Shown: positions 1 to 10,574 of the stretch, one piece after another
Layout of the letters: each line of letters starts with the position of its first letter
Numbering within the stretch: position 1 is the stretch's first letter
DNA from: Paragorgia papillata
Taxonomy: Eukaryota; Cnidaria; Anthozoa; Scleralcyonacea; Coralliidae
DNA: 64,000 bases
Reading direction: 5' to 3'
Assembly (NCBI GenBank): GCA_035771165.1
Contig: JAWNZC010000100.1
Location: 3,173,501 to 3,237,500, forward strand
Program-made: the position numbers and the translations under genes
The notes under the pieces: generated by a model
What the model was told of the DNA's origin: nothing
The model's database searches: none
The model's input: only the letters and a program-made list of their open reading frames with translations

Positions 1-945
1 AGTAGAGCACAGTGCAGTGCAGTAGAGCACAGTGTAGAGCACAGTGCAGTGCAGTATATCACTGTGCAGTGCAGTAGAGCACAGCGCAGTGCAGTACAGT
101 AGAGCAGAGCGCAGTGCAGTGCAGTAGAGCACAGTACAGTGCACTACAGTAGAGCACAGCGCAGTGGAGTGCGCAGAGTGCAGTACAGTAGAGCAGAGTG
201 CAGTACAGTAGTGCAGAGTGCAGTGCAGTAGAGCACAGTGCAGTGCAGTAGATCACAGTGCAGTACAGTAGAGCACAGTGTAGTGCAGTAGATCACAGTG
301 CAGTACAGTAGAGCACAGTGCAGTGCAGTAGAGCACAGTGTAGTGCAGTAGATCACAGTGCAGTGCAGTAGAGCACAGTGCAGTGCAGTAGAGCAAAGTG
401 CAGTACAGTAGAGCACTGTGCAGTGCAGTAGATCACAGTGCAGTACAGTAGAGCACTGTCCAGTGTAGTAGAGCATAGTGCAGTGCATTAGAGCACGGTA
501 GACCTCAGTGCAGTACAGTGCAGTGTAGTGCAGTGCAGTGCAGTACAGTGCAGTAGAGCACTGTGCTATGCAGTAGAGCACAGTGCAGTACAGTAGAGCC
601 GAGTGCAGTGCAATAGAGCACTGCAGTGCAGTAGAGCACAGTGCAGTGCAGTAGAGCACAGTGCAGTACAGTAGAGCACAGTGCGGTGCAGTAGAGCCCA
701 GTGCAGTGCAGTGCAGTAGGGCACTGTGCAGTGCAGTAGAGCACTGTGCAGTGCAGTAGATCACAGTGCAGTGCAGTGCAGTACAGTGCAGTAGATCACA
801 GTGCAATGCAGTAGAGCACAGTGCAGTGCAGTGCAGTAGAGCACAGTGCAGTACAGTACAGTACAGTGCAGTGCAGTACAGCACAGTAAAGTGCAATATA
901 GTTCAGTGCAGTACAGTGCAGTATAGTGCAGTGCAGTACAGAGGA
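1..945. repeat. CAGTG/CAGTAGAGCA satellite
   Basis: A tandem array built from short blocks such as CAGTGCAGTA and GAGCACAGTG, in degenerate units of about 20 bp. It begins before the window. Both strands show long open frames rich in Cys, Thr, Ala and Leu, which are artefacts of the periodicity and not genes. Unique sequence starts near 946. Confidence 0.95.
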
Positions 946-1756
946 TCATTCGATCTTTAGGTTTAATGGTTATACAATGTAGATCCAATATTAACATAAC
1001 GCATGTGCAATACCATTTATTTTGACATTGTTTAGTCTTTTGAGTTTTAACTAAAAGGTCAGTAAGAAAACTCAAGTGGTGTGGAAAATTTATTCATACT
1101 GATGTTTCTTGTCTGAAAGACACATCGTTGTCAACATCCTCAGTCTTTCAATCTCTCAAATGATTAAAGTTTAGAAGATACAGTATTTGACAGAACATAT
1201 ACCTGCACCTAAACATGCTTCCATACACATCCAGTCTGAATCAAAACAGAAAACGAAAACTACAGATTGAGTGACTTAAATTCAATCATGACCACAAGTT
1301 CATCAGTTCAGTAACCACATTTAATCTTCCCATTCAATAATTACAGCACCATGTCAGACTTCGTAAGTGTTTAGGCTTTGATGTCTCGATGATCTATTAA
1401 GACTAAATGAGTGATAATGTCAGACCTTGTACTGATTGTTGAAAAGATCTGACAAGTAAAGTTGAAATTAAACCATATTCTGCATGTGTTATGTCAATGT
1501 CAGATCTATACCCATTGAACTTAAAGATCCAGTGTCAGAACTATAACCATGATGTAACCTTTACGACTTTAATGTTATGTGTAACAATATATGTAAATTC
1601 AAACCACTCAAATACTTTTTCTTAAATACATCGCCCTGTTTCTTCAACATTGTATAACCATAATCCATTACAGAAGAGGTGTTTGAATTTACACATAATT
1701 TATTTATGAACATTAAAATTGTAATACAGATATTTGTTTAAGCAATAATATCTAAT
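946..1756. other. AT-rich non-coding stretch
   Basis: No convincing exon, RNA gene or element ends were seen on either strand. The sequence is AT-rich and non-repetitive by eye. Confidence 0.6.
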
Positions 1757-2004
1757 ACTGTCATTTGCACCTAAGTGGAAACACCACCCGTTGAAACATG
1801 TTTATGTTTAATTAAAACATGTTCAAAACTTAACTGTTTTGAAATTGACACCGTGGGGTTGGCAAGACGTGATTGGCTAAGAGCACAAACATATACATGT
1901 ACGTATCGAAGGGAAACGTATCCAAGGAAAACTTTTATGTTTGACGTTGAAATAGAACATGTTTTGATGGGCAGTGTTTCCACTTTATAGGTGCAAACGA
2001 CTGT
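1757..2004. mobile_element. Short inverted-repeat element (MITE), 248 bp
   Basis: The left end ACTGTCATTTGCACCTA and the right end, read on the other strand as ACAGTCGTTTGCACCTA, match. The match continues inward (AGTGGAAACAC and AAACATGTTT) to about 45 bp. Both sides are flanked by AAT, a possible 3-bp target duplication. There is no coding capacity; the open frames on the two strands arise from the symmetry. Confidence 0.75.
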
Positions 2005-2012
2005 AATGTACT

Positions 2013-2208
2013 GGTTTATTGAAATTATACTACTGTAGAAGCAGAACATGTTAACCCTTTGAAGCCTGAAGATGAGTCTTTAGTATTTTATTCTGGCTAA
2101 TGCCAGACGATTTGATTCAGCACAGGGAGAGGTCCAGGCCTCAAAGGGTTAATGCTTTAAATTAAATCATTAACATGTTCTGCTTTTACAGTAGTATAAT
2201 TATCAAAC
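2013..2208. repeat. Fold-back element with a TTAA element in its loop
   Basis: The arm at 2013-2054 and the arm at 2170-2208 are near-perfect inverted copies (core CATGTTCTGCTT on one strand, AAGCAGAACATG on the other, then TACTACTGTA). A separate TTAA-bounded element occupies the loop, so this is probably one repeat inserted into the centre of another. Confidence 0.7.
2051..2152. mobile_element. TTAA-bounded MITE, copy 1
   Basis: About 102 bp running from TTAACCCTTTGA to TCAAAGGGTTAA, with an internal imperfect palindrome CTGGCTAATGCCAG. TTAA ends are typical of piggyBac-type or Kolobok-type target sites. Other copies lie at 12940-13033, 13045-13143, 21183-21248, 21528-21627, 33844-33954, 46302-46403, 48137-48238 and about 50150-50253. 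Confidence 0.75.
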
Positions 2209-3239
2209 TGATTCCTGCATGTAACTGATAAATTTAATTGCATTGACCATTAAACCATAACTCTTCAATTCTCTCCTTCTGTACATAATGATCAAATTGT
2301 AGAAATATAATAGTAAATTGCCTCAAATAAGATGTTTTCAGTATTAAAAGACTGTCAGATGCAGTCTACACTCTACAGTAGTTTATAAATATAATAGAGC
2401 CAACAATTTTCACCTAACCTTCATTTCATTCATGAGTTATTCATAGTTATTCACAAATATTTAGCTTACCTTGACTGGAAGATAATAAAAAGCAATCAGA
2501 ACGTCCAAATATTAAAGTAATCCTCAGAAATAATAGGAAATTCCCTTGGTTTTCTAAAGAACATAAACGTGTCTTCTGAAATGTTACACAAAAACATGGC
2601 GGACAATGACTCGTCCCAGTCCTTTCGCTCGGACACTTGGTCCTTCTGATGATATGAAAATGCAAAAATTAACTGAAAAATAGGATTTGAGAAAAATGGG
2701 AAAATATCTTAATTATTTTCAAAAATTTTTTTAATGAAAACATGTGTGCGTATTTTATTATATAAAATCATAGTTAATAGAAACATGGTTTGGAAGCTCA
2801 ACAAAAGTCATTGTTTTATGTTTTTGTTCAGGTTAATGGAAATGTGTGCACTTTCACAGTTACTGAAAATATTGTGTTTTCTGTATAATGAAGCAATCAT
2901 CCAATAGCAACGTTTGGGTTGAATCGCTCAACCGTACTGTTTAAATATTAATAAACCTAAAACAAAAGATTTGTGCACCTTCATGTACCTTTCAACATGA
3001 ATCGTAGTTTGATTGTTAACCGCTTTGAAGTTTGCCGGGTTTCCAAACCATGTATTTTCTATTAACTATGATAAAATAGAGTGTTTTATTGATTTTTCCA
3101 CCACTAATAAAAGTGATAATCTCACATGTGAGATTATTTATGATAATCGCACATGTGACAATTATCGCTGAATCAGCATTATAGTTTAGTGCAATTTTTG
3201 CAAGGCAATAGGACAATTTTTTTATATAATAAACAGAAC
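2209..3239. other. AT-rich non-coding stretch
   Basis: No gene recognised. An ATGGCGGAC start-like context lies at about 2595 on the + strand but its frame closes after 17 codons. A palindrome AATCTCACATGTGAGATT lies at about 3117-3134 with a related degenerate copy just after it. Confidence 0.5.
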
Positions 3240-3334
3240 AATACATGGATGCTTGGAAATATGAAATTTATTTCTCGTGTTGAACAGGATATGTCACTCA
3301 AAATAAATTTCATATTTCCGCACATCCACGTATT
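3240..3334. repeat. Hairpin / miniature inverted repeat
   Basis: Two arms of about 35 bp, sharing GGAAATATGAAATTTATTT and CATCCA blocks, face each other around a loop of about 25 bp. The whole unit is nearly self-complementary. It could be a very short MITE or a hairpin-forming transcript template. Confidence 0.65.
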
Positions 3335-3553
3335 ATTCTCTATATAATATTGTTTTGATTTTAAATGGGAAAACTGTAAGTTAACTTACCTAATGTGGTA
3401 AAAAGCCAATAAATCAAAAACTTCTTCTGATGACAAAATAAGCAAGATACAGCTGCCGTCAGGGTATTTCTACATTGTCAGAAACAACTAAATACATATG
3501 AGACATAAATAAAACCTTTACAATTCATCGTTCAAGAAATTTTTTTTTTTCAT

Positions 3554-3989
3554 GTTACAAAAAGGAACATTTATGTTACAAAAAGGAACCGGTTCCTTTT
3601 TGTAACACGACTTTTTGCAATAAAAACGCAAATAAAAATAAAAGTATTTACCGTAAAATTCTAAAACTCTCTACGAAGCATTACTAGTGCCAGATACAAA
3701 TGCTCGCTAAATATAAAGTCATTTGAGCAAAAATTAAACATTTTAGAAAAGAATTAAAGAAAGCATTTTCGCTCTAACAATTTGTGCTCTTTTTTAGAGT
3801 GGCAGGTCTTGTAAAGGTATAACAAAATTACCACGAGATTATTTCTCCTCGTAATTTTTTAACCAAATGTGTAGGATGGACAAGGGTATGATAACATCGA
3901 TAAGGATGCTTGCTACCGTACACCCTTGCGTATTTCGGGGGGAAAAGTTAAAAATTGAGCGATTACGCGGCCTGGTTCCTTTTTGTAAC
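3554..3989. mobile_element. Element with GTTACAAAAAGGAACC ends and a perfect 32-bp palindrome
   Basis: GTTACAAAAAGGAAC occurs directly at 3554 and 3575. At 3575-3606 it meets its own inverted copy with no spacer, giving a perfect 32-bp palindrome. A further inverted copy lies at 3974-3989. The arrangement resembles two inverted-repeat ends joined head to head plus a distal end. No coding sequence is recognised inside. Confidence 0.5.
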
Positions 3990-4089
3990 ATTGGCGTTGT
4001 ATTTCTTAAAAATTGTCATGAAGAATTTATTCGGTTTTGCTATGGAGCAGATATGTTAAAAGGTACTATTTTCCAAGTGCTTTACCAAA

Positions 4090-4241
4090 TATAGTGATGT
4101 AATATGATACACCCATAATAGGACACACCCCTAATCTATAATTAGTAACTAACAATAACAATAGTCAGTATAGTATAGACAGCAGACTCGTAAACATGTA
4201 AGTAGAGAACAAGCATTAAATATAGAAGCACGAATATTATA
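4090..4241 (+). repeat. 5' LTR of the Ty3/Gypsy element
   Basis: 152 bp, from TATAGTGATG to GAATATTATA, identical to 8354-8505. The LTR does not begin with the usual TG: the 3' copy is preceded by TGT that the 5' copy lacks, so three terminal bases may have been lost at integration or the boundary lies inside. Confidence 0.9.
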
Positions 4242-4262
4242 TTGGCGACGAGGATAAGCGAA
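4242..4262 (+). promoter_or_regulatory. Candidate primer-binding site
   Basis: TTGGCGACGAGGATAAGC directly follows the 5' LTR, where the tRNA primer of a Ty3/Gypsy element anneals. TGGCGAC is a common start for such sites in this family. The matching tRNA was not identified. Confidence 0.5.
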
Positions 4263-4272
4263 AAACTTGTCG

Positions 4273-7200
4273 ATGGCGGACGACGAAGCTCAACCGCAAC
4301 AGCCGCAAGTACAGGTCATGCAATCTGTCACTATCAATCCGATGCCAGAATTCTCTCCCGATGCGAAACTCGGCACAAGTCTAAACACAAGATGGAACAA
4401 TTGGCAGTCTGACTTTGAGATGTTTCTCACGGCAAGCGGAATCACAGACCCCAAACGAAAACGTGCTCTTTTGCTGTACCAAGCTGGACCGCGAGTACGG
4501 GAAATTTTTAAACAACTTCCCGAAACAGGAACAGATACGGATTACGATGTCGCGAAGCAAAAACTTAAGGAATTCTTCGATCCACAAAAGAATCGGCGAT
4601 ACGAAGTCTACCGCTTTCGCCAAGCAACCCAAGAACACAACGAGACACTTGACCAATTTCACACAAGGCTTAGAACGATGTCTGAAACCTGCGAATTTGC
4701 TGAAGTAGAATTTGAAATCGAGGAACAAATTATAATCGGAGGCAATTCGTCGAAAATACGAAAACGAGCATTACGAGACCCAGCTTTTGACTTAAAAGCA
4801 ATGCTTCTAGAAGGAAGGCGAGATGAACAAAGTACGTTCCAAGCCAGGCACATCGAGTCCAAAGAAACAAAAGAACCAGCCGGTGAAACGAACAGGTTAG
4901 AGCAAACGCATTCGAGTAGTAGCACTTTAAAATGTCGAAATTGTGGGCATGCATATCCACACGCAGGGACATGTCCATCAAAAGGCAAAACATGCAATAA
5001 TTGCGGAAAACCTAACCATTTCGCTGCGGTTTGTCGAGGACAACAAAATAAGTCGCGGAAAACAAGAAATGAAAGATATCGGTCGAATAACACTCGCCAG
5101 AAGAATGTAAAAACAGTAGACGCGGAAATTGGCTCAAGCTCAGACGAAGACTATTTATACTCCGTGACTAATCAAAAACACAATAACAAGGTTAATGTCC
5201 AAGTAGGCGGTGCGAAATTTAAGATGACAGTCGACACTGGCGCGACAATAAACGTCATCGATCGGAAAACCTTTGACACACTGCAAGTGATTAAATTAAA
5301 TCGCACGAACACGAAAGCATTTGCGTACAATACAACAGCACCCGTGAAATTTTTGGGGAAATTTGACGCTGTAATTGAAACACGGAAACGAATGTCGGTA
5401 GCAACATTCTATGTCGCAGAAGGCGACAATTGCGGAAATTTATTGTCACTTGCCACGGCACAAGAACTCGGACTGATTAGTCTACATATAGACAAACTGA
5501 CATCAAAGGATACCGCAATAGATAACCTCCTTCAGAAGCACTCTAAAGTATTTTCGGGACTCGGAAAACTGAAAGGAGACACGATCAAGCTCGACATTGA
5601 CAACACCAAAACTGCAAAAGCGCAACCGCAACGGCGTATACCTTACCACATTCGCGGAAAAGTTAAAGACGCGATAGCAGAGCTCGAAAGTCAAGACATA
5701 ATTGAGAAAGTTCCAGAAGATGAAGCCACTCCATGGGTTTCGCCTATTGTAGCGGTTCCCAAAAAAGATGGTAAGGTTCGCATATGTGTCGATATGCGAC
5801 TTGCAAATGAAGCAATAAGACGCGTACGCCATCCGATACCAACAGTGAATGACATTAGTTTTGCCCTAAACGGAGCGAAATTCTTCTCGAAACTTGACTT
5901 GACCCAAGCGTACCACCAGCTAGAACTAGACGAACAGTCCCGTCACATAACAACCTTTAGCAGTCATGTAGGTTTGTATCGTTATAAAAGACTAAACTAC
6001 GGTACAAATGCTGCAGCGGAGATCTTTCAGTACACACTTCAAACTACACTCCAAGGACTCGAAGGCGTTAAGAACATAGCTGATGATATAATTGTCTTTG
6101 GCGCAACTAGAGCTGAACACGATAGTAATCTTGACAAATGTCTCCAGCGGCTGGCAATGAAAGGTTTACGATTAAACAGTAGCAAGTGTAATTTCCTGAA
6201 CAGCACATTGTCATTTTTCGGACAAGTCTTTTCAACAGAAGGTACCCGCCCCGACCCAAAGAGAGTGGAAGACCTATTAAATGCACCTCAGCCAACAAAT
6301 GCGCACGAAGTCCGAAGTCTACTGGGTATGGCCAATTATTCTAGTAAGTATATTCGTGACTTTGCCACACTTACTGCTCCTCTTCGCGAGCTGACAAAAA
6401 AAGATGTTCGATTTCAGTGGACTAAGACACACCAAACTGCGTTTGACAAGCTAAAGAAAACACTCGTTTCTGCTCCATGTATGTCATACTTTGACAACAA
6501 TAAAGAAACATTCGTAGTCGTTGACGCAAGTCCTGTTGGAGTTTCTGCTATTCTCTCTCAAAAACCAAGAAACAGTGACGTCAACAGCCAACAGATCGTT
6601 GCATACGCGAGTCGGGCGTTAACAGACACAGAAAAAAGATACTCTCAAACCGAGAAAGAAGCGTTAGCAATAATATGGGCAGTCGAACATTTCCATTTAT
6701 TTTTATTCGGAAGTGAATTCACACTAGTAACGGACCATAAACCTTTAGAAATTATTTATGGCCAACGCACAGACAAAACGTCGGCGCGAATCGAACCATG
6801 GGTGTTACGCCTGCAACCATATTCGTTCAAAATAATATACAAAGCCGGTATAAACAACCCCGCCGATTATCTTTCACGTCATCCAACAAACGAAAGTCGG
6901 AAAAAACAGGAGAAGATGACGGAACAGTACATTAATTTCGTAACTCAGAACAGTGTCCCTAAGGCGATGACATTACAAGAAATAATTAATGCAACTAACT
7001 CAGATGCTGCATTAACAACACTCCGTGACGCGATCAAGACAAACAAATGGGATTCCCCCATCGTGAAACCGTTCAAAGCAGTTAAGAACGAACTTACAAC
7101 TACAACACAAGGTGTTATACTTAGAGGAACACGGATCGTCATCCCAGCTGTTTTGCAACAACGTGCAATAGACATAGCTCATGAGACACATTTAGGAATA

Positions 7201-8277
7201 GAGAAAACCAAGTCTTTAATTCGTGAAAAGGTTTGGTTCCCGCAAATTGACAATCGAGTCAAAGACACAATTGATCAATGCATCACTTGTCAAGCCGTCG
7301 GAAAGACAAATCCTCCAGAACCACTACGCATGACTGAAATGCCAGAATTACCATGGAGAACTGTCCATATAGATTTCTACGGTTCTTTACCAACATCGGA
7401 ATATCTCTTAGTGGTGGTAGATCGATATTCTAGATTCCCGGAAGTTGAAATGGTACATTCAACACGAGCCTCTACAGTCATTCCTAAACTTGACAAAATA
7501 TTTTCAGTCCACGGAATACCTGACATAATTATATCCGACAATGGACCTCCCTTCAACGGTGATGAATATGCACGATATCTGAAAGCCCTTGGGATTCAAG
7601 CGAAGTTTTCAACACCTTACTGGCCTCAAGGCAATGCAACAGTTGAAAGATTTATGCAACCGTTAGGAAAAGCGCTCAAGACAGCAAAGCTCGAAGGACG
7701 ACCATGGAAACAAGAGTTAAACCGATTTCTCTTACAATATCGCACCACTCCACATTATACTACAGGAGTACCCCCGTCAGAACTGTTATTCAACCGAATA
7801 GTAAAAGGGAAACTTCCGGTAATAAGCAGCAAGAGAGTCGTCAATCGGCATAAAGAAGCCAGAGACAACGAGACAACACGAAAAGAACGTAACAGAGAAT
7901 ACGCAAACAACAAAAGGCACGCAAAGAAGAGTGAACTACAAGTTGGAGATTATGTACTTATCAAACAAGAAAAGAAAAACAAGTTAACTGCGAACTTTAA
8001 TCAGAAACCTTATAAAGTAATAAAGAAGACTGGTCCAGAGATAAGTGCTCAGAGTAAAGATGGTCATATTATAAGACGGAACGTGACACATTTTAAGAGA
8101 GTAAAGAAACCAGAAGACGACACTGATGACGAAGGGTTCGATTACCAAGAACAATCTGTACGGAACAATCAGTCATTAGTCAATAATGGAAATCACATTG
8201 AACCAAGAAGATCAAGCAGATTGAGAAGACCTCCAGAGAGATATGGACATGAACTTCCATTGAACTTTATAAAATAA
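4273..8277 (+). CDS. Gag-Pol polyprotein, Ty3/Gypsy retrotransposon
   Basis: A single 1334-residue polyprotein of an LTR retrotransposon. The first ATG is at 4273; the frame is open slightly upstream but has no earlier ATG. Gag-like region about 1-200; two zinc knuckles near 219-255 (second one CX2CX4HX4C); aspartic protease with VDTGAT near 319; reverse transcriptase near 480-650 with SPIVAVPKKDG, KLDLTQAYHQL and the catalytic box IADD in place of the usual YxDD; RNase H near 745-870 with VVVDAS, TEKEALA and TDHKPL; integrase with a HHCC finger near 969-1003 and catalytic Asp, Asp and Glu near 1031, 1089 and 1120. No chromodomain or envelope gene is seen. Gag and pol share one frame, so no frameshift is needed. 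It resembles the K02A2.6-like group common in invertebrate genomes. Confidence 0.95.
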   Translation: MADDEAQPQQPQVQVMQSVTINPMPEFSPDAKLGTSLNTRWNNWQSDFEMFLTASGITDPKRKRALLLYQAGPRVREIFKQLPETGTDTDYDVAKQKLKEFFDPQKNRRYEVYRFRQATQEHNETLDQFHTRLRTMSETCEFAEVEFEIEEQIIIGGNSSKIRKRALRDPAFDLKAMLLEGRRDEQSTFQARHIESKETKEPAGETNRLEQTHSSSSTLKCRNCGHAYPHAGTCPSKGKTCNNCGKPNHFAAVCRGQQNKSRKTRNERYRSNNTRQKNVKTVDAEIGSSSDEDYLYSVTNQKHNNKVNVQVGGAKFKMTVDTGATINVIDRKTFDTLQVIKLNRTNTKAFAYNTTAPVKFLGKFDAVIETRKRMSVATFYVAEGDNCGNLLSLATAQELGLISLHIDKLTSKDTAIDNLLQKHSKVFSGLGKLKGDTIKLDIDNTKTAKAQPQRRIPYHIRGKVKDAIAELESQDIIEKVPEDEATPWVSPIVAVPKKDGKVRICVDMRLANEAIRRVRHPIPTVNDISFALNGAKFFSKLDLTQAYHQLELDEQSRHITTFSSHVGLYRYKRLNYGTNAAAEIFQYTLQTTLQGLEGVKNIADDIIVFGATRAEHDSNLDKCLQRLAMKGLRLNSSKCNFLNSTLSFFGQVFSTEGTRPDPKRVEDLLNAPQPTNAHEVRSLLGMANYSSKYIRDFATLTAPLRELTKKDVRFQWTKTHQTAFDKLKKTLVSAPCMSYFDNNKETFVVVDASPVGVSAILSQKPRNSDVNSQQIVAYASRALTDTEKRYSQTEKEALAIIWAVEHFHLFLFGSEFTLVTDHKPLEIIYGQRTDKTSARIEPWVLRLQPYSFKIIYKAGINNPADYLSRHPTNESRKKQEKMTEQYINFVTQNSVPKAMTLQEIINATNSDAALTTLRDAIKTNKWDSPIVKPFKAVKNELTTTTQGVILRGTRIVIPAVLQQRAIDIAHETHLGIEKTKSLIREKVWFPQIDNRVKDTIDQCITCQAVGKTNPPEPLRMTEMPELPWRTVHIDFYGSLPTSEYLLVVVDRYSRFPEVEMVHSTRASTVIPKLDKIFSVHGIPDIIISDNGPPFNGDEYARYLKALGIQAKFSTPYWPQGNATVERFMQPLGKALKTAKLEGRPWKQELNRFLLQYRTTPHYTTGVPPSELLFNRIVKGKLPVISSKRVVNRHKEARDNETTRKERNREYANNKRHAKKSELQVGDYVLIKQEKKNKLTANFNQKPYKVIKKTGPEISAQSKDGHIIRRNVTHFKRVKKPEDDTDDEGFDYQEQSVRNNQSLVNNGNHIEPRRSSRLRRPPERYGHELPLNFIK

Positions 8278-8339
8278 TATAGCTAATATGAACTTCGTTA
8301 ACCTCAAACGAAAACATTGACATTTATTATTCATAGTCT

Positions 8340-8350
8340 AAAAAGGGAAG
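8340..8350 (+). promoter_or_regulatory. Polypurine tract
   Basis: A purine run AAAAAGGGAAG just upstream of the 3' LTR, in the position of the plus-strand primer of an LTR retrotransposon. Confidence 0.6.
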
Positions 8351-8353
8351 TGT

Positions 8354-8505
8354 TATAGTGATGTAATATGATACACCCATAATAGGACACACCCCTAATC
8401 TATAATTAGTAACTAACAATAACAATAGTCAGTATAGTATAGACAGCAGACTCGTAAACATGTAAGTAGAGAACAAGCATTAAATATAGAAGCACGAATA
8501 TTATA
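8354..8505 (+). repeat. 3' LTR of the Ty3/Gypsy element
   Basis: 152 bp identical to the 5' LTR, followed by the CCAAA target duplication at 8506-8510. Confidence 0.9.
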
Positions 8506-8510
8506 CCAAA

Positions 8511-8896
8511 GTATCGGAAATATTTATCAAATTTTGAATAATGAGGGTGCATTTGAAACTGATGTTACTAAAAGGACCACCAGTTCATCTAAGAATGAAT
8601 GAACGAATGAACGACTGAAAATACGTCATTCTAGTACGTACTGTATTACTAAATTATACCTGTAAAACATGCAAAAGGTAAATGTATTATATCTATAGAC
8701 AGACAAACGGAATCATTGTTTACAACACATAAAGATAAAAAAAAAATTGAAAGCACTTAGTCATTCTGGAAAAAGGCTTGGTAATGGTTGGTAGAGTTTA
8801 TGGTTGAAAAAAAAAAGATTGAAGGTTGATTTCATACTTTATTAAAATTTGTTGGTTGGCAATGCCAATGATGTTTGATAGAAAAAGTGTACTCAC
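8511..8896. other. Flank of the Gypsy insertion; probable 3' part of the THAP gene
   Basis: On the minus strand this follows the second THAP exon. No further exon can be defined; an AATAAA lies at about 8840-8845 on the minus strand and could be a polyadenylation signal. Confidence 0.4.
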
Positions 8897-9651
8897 GTAT
8901 CTCTCGAATTCTTTCCGCAAGCGTCTGCGAGTCTTTTGAACACCGTGGAGTTTTCTCTTCATTTTAACACAATCAGAACAGATCACTTCAGTTGTAGGGA
9001 TAGAAACAGTGCTAGACGATACTGGTAAGACAGGGCTTGAACGGTTGTTAATTTCTGGAATTCCAATCGAACTCGGTTGTTCTTGCAATGTATTTTCCTT
9101 GTTTTCTTTAAGATGGTTTCGAGATAAATATGCTTGCTTCAATTCTCGCATAAACTATAAGAAATTTGTAGTAAGTCGTTAGTACGCCACAGTTTATACG
9201 GCTTATAAGTCGTATTAAATTATTAACAAGCACAACTTACCACACGTTTATCACGGTCGGTTGCCAGCTGTTCCAGTTGTGTCTTTTGTATTGACTTCGC
9301 AAAAATCGAAGGAATCGATCCCCTCGCTAAAAATCGCTTCAGTGGTTTTAGAGTTTTTCTTCTCCGTTTCATGCTGTTCTTTTGGCTGGTTAAACAACGC
9401 AGTCAAGCTAGCATTGTGCGTAAAGCACGATGGTTCAAAGTGTTGAGAACACAGAGCTGACTTAGGCTTCCGCACAAAATCTGGTCTGTGAATCCTCACA
9501 AATCGTGTCCATTGCTTTCGATTGGCTTCATCTTTGGAAACGTATGCATTGAAACACCATGTGTGTACGACGTGTTCATGCAACTTACTTTATTCGGCCC
9601 ACCGGCAACACAATACTGACCTCCGCGTTCTTCTTTTAATTGTCCCGCCAT
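8897..9651 (-). CDS. THAP-domain protein, two exons
   Basis: Exon 1 is 9241-9651 and begins in an AAAATGGCGG context; exon 2 is 8897-9154. The 86-bp intron has donor GTAAGT and acceptor TTATAG, and exon 2 ends at donor GTGAGT. Exon 1 encodes a THAP zinc-finger DNA-binding domain: SMHTFPK, then DEANRKQWTRFVRIHR and CSQHFEPSCF. The usual tail follows (KRFLARGSIPSIF) and then a coiled-coil-like LEQLATDRDKRV that joins in frame to FMRELKQAYL of exon 2. Two single-base shifts break the frame, near 9535 (between TFPK and DEAN) and near 9370 (around KRRRK), both beside short A runs. They may be sequence errors or early decay. THAP proteins are nuclear DNA-binding factors, often of transposase origin. 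The 3' end is not resolved. Confidence 0.75.
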
Positions 9652-9900
9652 TTTGTTTCTTTGCATACTATGCGGCTGAACTGAAGTGCAAAGGTATTTA
9701 CGTCACAGCCTGGATATCCACACACTTCCGGCCGCGCGAACTTTGTCGCGTAAAGTGAGCATTGTTTGACTTCGATTTTTGTTATATAAAAGGGTACGAA
9801 ATTAGATTAAAACACCAGAAACCTAACTTTTAATCTTTTCTTAGTGAAAATATCCAATAAAAATTTTCGTTTCATAGGCACATTAATTTTTCAATTTTAG
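9652..9900. promoter_or_regulatory. Upstream region of the THAP gene
   Basis: Non-coding, with a GC-rich patch (GGCCGCGCG at about 9731-9739) some 80 bp upstream of the THAP start on the minus strand. It is the only candidate promoter sequence here; no TATA box is clear. Confidence 0.3.
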
Positions 9901-9904
9901 TAAT

Positions 9905-10228
9905 AACCGGTCTTCAGCGGTTTGCAAAGATCGCTCAGGAACCAATCAGATTGCAGAAAAATCGCGTTAGGTGTTGCATTTACGTATTTTCAGCAATTTC
10001 TCTCCTGAATTGAGCTAAACAATTCGCAATTGATTTACCTGCTCCGCTATTACACAGGACACCGCGGCATCTAAGAAGTGCAAACAATCTTGTTTCGCCC
10101 ATCCTCGATGCCTGCAACTGGCCAAGTACTGCTCGCTTCCTGTACAGCCAACGCAATTTAGCGATATTTCTCCACTACAATCTGGAACTTCCCAACCTCG
10201 AAGAGCTACTGTAGGCTCTAGCTCCAGG
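9905..10228 (-). pseudogene. Truncated SRCR exon and its 3' intron
   Basis: Translating the minus strand at 10039-10222 gives the C-terminal half of an SRCR domain (CTGSEQYLASC, then GWAKQDC, ending CNSGAG at a GTAAATC donor). It is closely related to the exon at 15665-15988, and the adjoining intron bases 9905-10038 also match 15525-15664. The N-terminal half (GRVEI...WGTVC) is missing and conserved positions have changed, so this is a broken duplicate. Confidence 0.8.
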
Positions 10229-10574
10229 GAAGAATTTAATAATCTTCCAAAATGCTACATTTACGACAATTTAAAAGAGCTTCAATGCGAGTTTAACTTG
10301 TTGGAAACCTTTAAGTGACATGTAAGGCTATGAATACGTTAAACGTAGTTTACATCTGAAGAACCGATTTAAGCTAATTTAACGCAGATTGAAAGTGGTT
10401 TAAAGCTCTTTTTCGTCCTATGGGTTTCATGCATCTTGCATGGACTAAACATCAAGGCCAGCACAGCTAAGTATACATGAATTAAAATTGAGATTTGTGT
10501 TACTTATTAATAATATATAATATGTGTCTACTATCAAAACTAAATCACATGCTTCACCAATGTGATGTGGTCAG
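10229..10574. other. Non-coding stretch
   Basis: No exon, RNA gene or repeat end recognised. Confidence 0.5.

Larger units (their letters stand above)
4085..8510 (+). mobile_element. Complete young Ty3/Gypsy LTR retrotransposon
   Basis: A full element: 5-bp duplication CCAAA (4085-4089 and 8506-8510), two 152-bp LTRs identical base for base by eye, one uninterrupted gag-pol frame of 1334 codons, a candidate primer-binding site after the 5' LTR and a purine tract before the 3' LTR. Identical LTRs and an intact frame indicate a very recent insertion that may still be active. Confidence 0.95.

Noticed and set aside
1..945. Long Cys/Thr/Leu-rich open frames on both strands
   Set aside because: They follow from the satellite period, repeat the same few residues and have no gene signals.
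2595..2648. ATGGCGGAC start-like context as a first exon
   Set aside because: Frame ends after 17 codons with no donor site before the stop.
4381..5093. Minus-strand frames opposite the Gypsy gag
   Set aside because: Shadows of the real + strand frame, without family support.
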